This document shows positions 31,146 to 32,799 of a DNA stretch of 32,799 bases, piece after piece. Position numbers and translations under genes: made by a program. Location of the stretch: positions 1 through 32,799 of the forward strand of contig JANWIC010000003.1 in assembly GCA_025450075.1 (NCBI GenBank). Reading direction: 5' to 3'. This DNA is from Patescibacteria group bacterium (GTDB lineage Bacteria; Patescibacteriota; Dojkabacteria; JAKAPS01). The notes beneath the pieces were generated by a model. It did not search any database. It was not told the origin of the DNA and worked only from the letters and a program-made list of their open reading frames with translations. Position 1 is the stretch's first letter. Every line of letters begins with the position of its first letter.

Positions 31146-32799
31146 ATGAATAACGCCATCGCTTCAGAAAATCCAGCTACGATAAATAGAGGAGAACTTA
31201 CTGATGAGGAATTTATTGCTCTTCTCGAGGAAACAGGACTAGCTTCTGGAAATGTATGGACTTATTATAATAGCAATTCCTTGACGTTGATAAGCGGTGG
31301 TAGGACTGAGACCTCTATGCCATATAATCCTTATGCCCTACCATCTTCTATTGATGCAAGTGAAAGTGGATTTTTTCGGGCTCAATTAAGTTCTATTGCA
31401 AATATAGAAGGACTTGCTAAAGAAGTTGGAATTGTAGGAATGAGGTCAGTTGTCTCAACATTTTTAACCGAGATTGCACGTGGATTTCCTGGAGGTGTAA
31501 ATAGGGTTAATAATCAAATCCTTCGTGAATATTTTGAAGCAGAAATATTTGCTGGTAGCATATTTCCTCTTAAAGACGAAAGATTTACTTCAAGGATTGA
31601 ATCATTGGTCAGCGAGTCTTTTACAAGAGGAGGGTTTGATGTCAGGAGTAATTCAGAAAAAATAAAAAAATTAACAGCAATTTTTCTTAAATTTTTAGAA
31701 ATGGGATCAGAATATCCGTATGTTAATGTTCCGTATTCACTTGAGGTGAAGTGTAGGAAATTACATGATTTACAAGATTATATTAACGGTGTAGCCAATA
31801 TTGGTGGGGAATTAAACGTAATAGCCAAACCCGTTTTAGAAGATAATAATGAAGCTCCGGCTGAAAGAAGAGTGAATCCTCATGTTGTAGAAGGTAAACT
31901 TGGACATGGATTGCCATTTGGAAGAATTTATTTGAAAAAATTAGTTGGTGGCGAAGAAATGCGGTTAATTATTGGTCAGCTTGCAGAAGGTGTTCCTTCA
32001 TTTTCAATGATAGCATTAATAGAATTCTTAGGGTATGAGGGTACTTTGGAATTTGTGGCAGAAATGATTGAATCGACAATGCGAGAATGGGAAGGCCAAT
32101 ATCATGGGGGAGTTAATTCAGAAACTTCTATTTACTATATCATAGAGAGATTGCATCTTATGCTGGAGGCGGATAATGCTACCAGGAATATGTATAATGC
32201 TACAAGAAAAGACGATAGAAAATTAAAGTTATTAGTGGATAAGGATGGAAATGAAATAACGGAAACTACTGAAGACATTTTGGATTGGGATATATGGCAC
32301 TTGTTAATAAAAACAGCAGAGATTCATGGTTTGTTAGATGAAGTTGAAGCTAGAAATCACCTAGATTTTTTGGGAGTAAGTCGAATTCCAGTGGTTAATC
32401 GAATTTCAGCTATAACTAATTTGATTGCAACACTTCTAATGGCTGCGAAGAATAAAGCTGATCAAAGTGAATCCTTCAGAGGAGATATGGCTGAAGGTTT
32501 ACAAGTCCTGTTTTTAACAACAAGAGATACTTTGGTAAACCATAAAGGTCAGCATCCTGATGCTTCAATAAAATATAATGAAAGTATGGAAATAGTTGGA
32601 GATGAAAATGACGCCACTTCTCCAGAAAGTCCAGCTCCCCTAGAACAAACTGTAATGGCGGGAGCTGATGAAACATTACCTCCTGAAGCTCCATTGACTA
32701 ATCTTCAATGGATTCGGGAAGGAGATTCGAAAGATAACGAAGAATTGCCTTCTGAAAATGCCGAAGCGGCAAGATTAGCTGCAGCTATTGCTGCTTTAG
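31146..32799 (+). CDS. Large protein of unknown function, 3' partial
   Basis: The frame is open from ATG 31146 to the window end (551 codons visible). There is no signal peptide or membrane helix. The first 70 residues are polar; about 75-230 and 255-480 look helical and globular. The visible C-terminal part (about 485-551) is acidic and rich in Pro, Glu and Ala (PESPAPLEQ, LPPEAPL), probably a disordered linker. No family is recognised. It has its own consensus promoter and no Shine-Dalgarno, and follows the mnmA unit after 78 nt. A cytoplasmic location is inferred from the lack of export signals. Confidence 0.7.
   Translation, partial: MNNAIASENPATINRGELTDEEFIALLEETGLASGNVWTYYNSNSLTLISGGRTETSMPYNPYALPSSIDASESGFFRAQLSSIANIEGLAKEVGIVGMRSVVSTFLTEIARGFPGGVNRVNNQILREYFEAEIFAGSIFPLKDERFTSRIESLVSESFTRGGFDVRSNSEKIKKLTAIFLKFLEMGSEYPYVNVPYSLEVKCRKLHDLQDYINGVANIGGELNVIAKPVLEDNNEAPAERRVNPHVVEGKLGHGLPFGRIYLKKLVGGEEMRLIIGQLAEGVPSFSMIALIEFLGYEGTLEFVAEMIESTMREWEGQYHGGVNSETSIYYIIERLHLMLEADNATRNMYNATRKDDRKLKLLVDKDGNEITETTEDILDWDIWHLLIKTAEIHGLLDEVEARNHLDFLGVSRIPVVNRISAITNLIATLLMAAKNKADQSESFRGDMAEGLQVLFLTTRDTLVNHKGQHPDASIKYNESMEIVGDENDATSPESPAPLEQTVMAGADETLPPEAPLTNLQWIREGDSKDNEELPSENAEAARLAAAIAAL

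Noticed and set aside
32476-32694. Minus-strand 72-codon ORF at the end of the window
   Set aside because: It is opposite the large open gene beginning at 31146, which has a consensus promoter and continuous coding character.
1-32799. CRISPR array, insertion sequence, prophage or toxin-antitoxin pair
   Set aside because: No regularly spaced repeats, transposase, phage structural gene or small paired toxin/antitoxin genes are visible; the only recombinase is Xer-like and has no flanking repeats.

Overview
The window (32.8 kb, AT-rich, standard code with TGA used as a stop, tightly packed genes) looks like a chromosomal segment of a Candidate Phyla Radiation / Patescibacteria bacterium, tentatively Microgenomates-like. 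This assignment is inference. It rests on the tandem TrbC/VirB2-like pilin genes, the solo VirD4/TraD-like ATPase, an archaeal-type ATP-dependent DNA ligase, a membrane-anchored SbcC/YhaN-like ATPase, many short membrane proteins of unknown function, and tRNAs mostly without an encoded CCA.

Layout. 1-2644: six tandem small two-helix pilin-like genes (the first truncated by the window edge), closed by a bidirectional terminator. 2691-3113 (-): hsp20 under a CIRCE-like HrcA operator. 3278-11434: an SbcD-like nuclease with a YhaN/SbcC-like ATPase, a coiled-coil + SpoIID cell-wall enzyme, a degenerate PP2C-like membrane protein, and smpB. 11424-11897 (-): a small HTH-like protein. 12021-15549: a DUF4382 surface protein and a VirD4/TraD-like ATPase. 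15587-15660: tRNA-Ile with a UAU anticodon. 15661-16190: decayed gene remnants. 16191-16868: an RRM RNA-binding protein with a long leader and a leaderless mini-membrane protein. 16865-18178 (-): an NRAMP-family transporter. 18274-20331: a T-box leader and thrS. 20328-21209 (-): a tyrosine recombinase. 21333-22221: a DivIC/FtsB-like protein and a membrane protein. 22284-22448: two CAU tRNAs. 22484-27269: a leaderless mini-ORF, ftsH and polA. 27425-29489: a membrane protein and an ATP-dependent DNA ligase. 29546-31067: mnmA and a membrane protein. 31146-end: a large unknown protein, cut by the window edge.

How the genes fit together. The pilins and the VirD4-like ATPase belong to a surface secretion, pilus or DNA-uptake apparatus. 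SpoIID, the DivIC-like protein and the PP2C-like protein act at the envelope or division site. SbcD/YhaN-like, PolA, ligase and the Xer-like protein handle DNA. Hsp20, FtsH and SmpB are quality-control factors, and ThrRS, MnmA and three tRNAs serve translation.

Most notable points: a full T-box riboswitch ahead of thrS; a genuine tRNA-Ile(UAU); a CIRCE operator overlapping the start site of hsp20; and a split in translation signals. Only three genes (hsp20, one pilin, the RRM protein) have strong Shine-Dalgarno sites. Several others have a -10 box placed so that transcription would begin on, or about 17-21 nt before, the start codon with no Shine-Dalgarno. I see no CRISPR array, insertion sequence or defence island.
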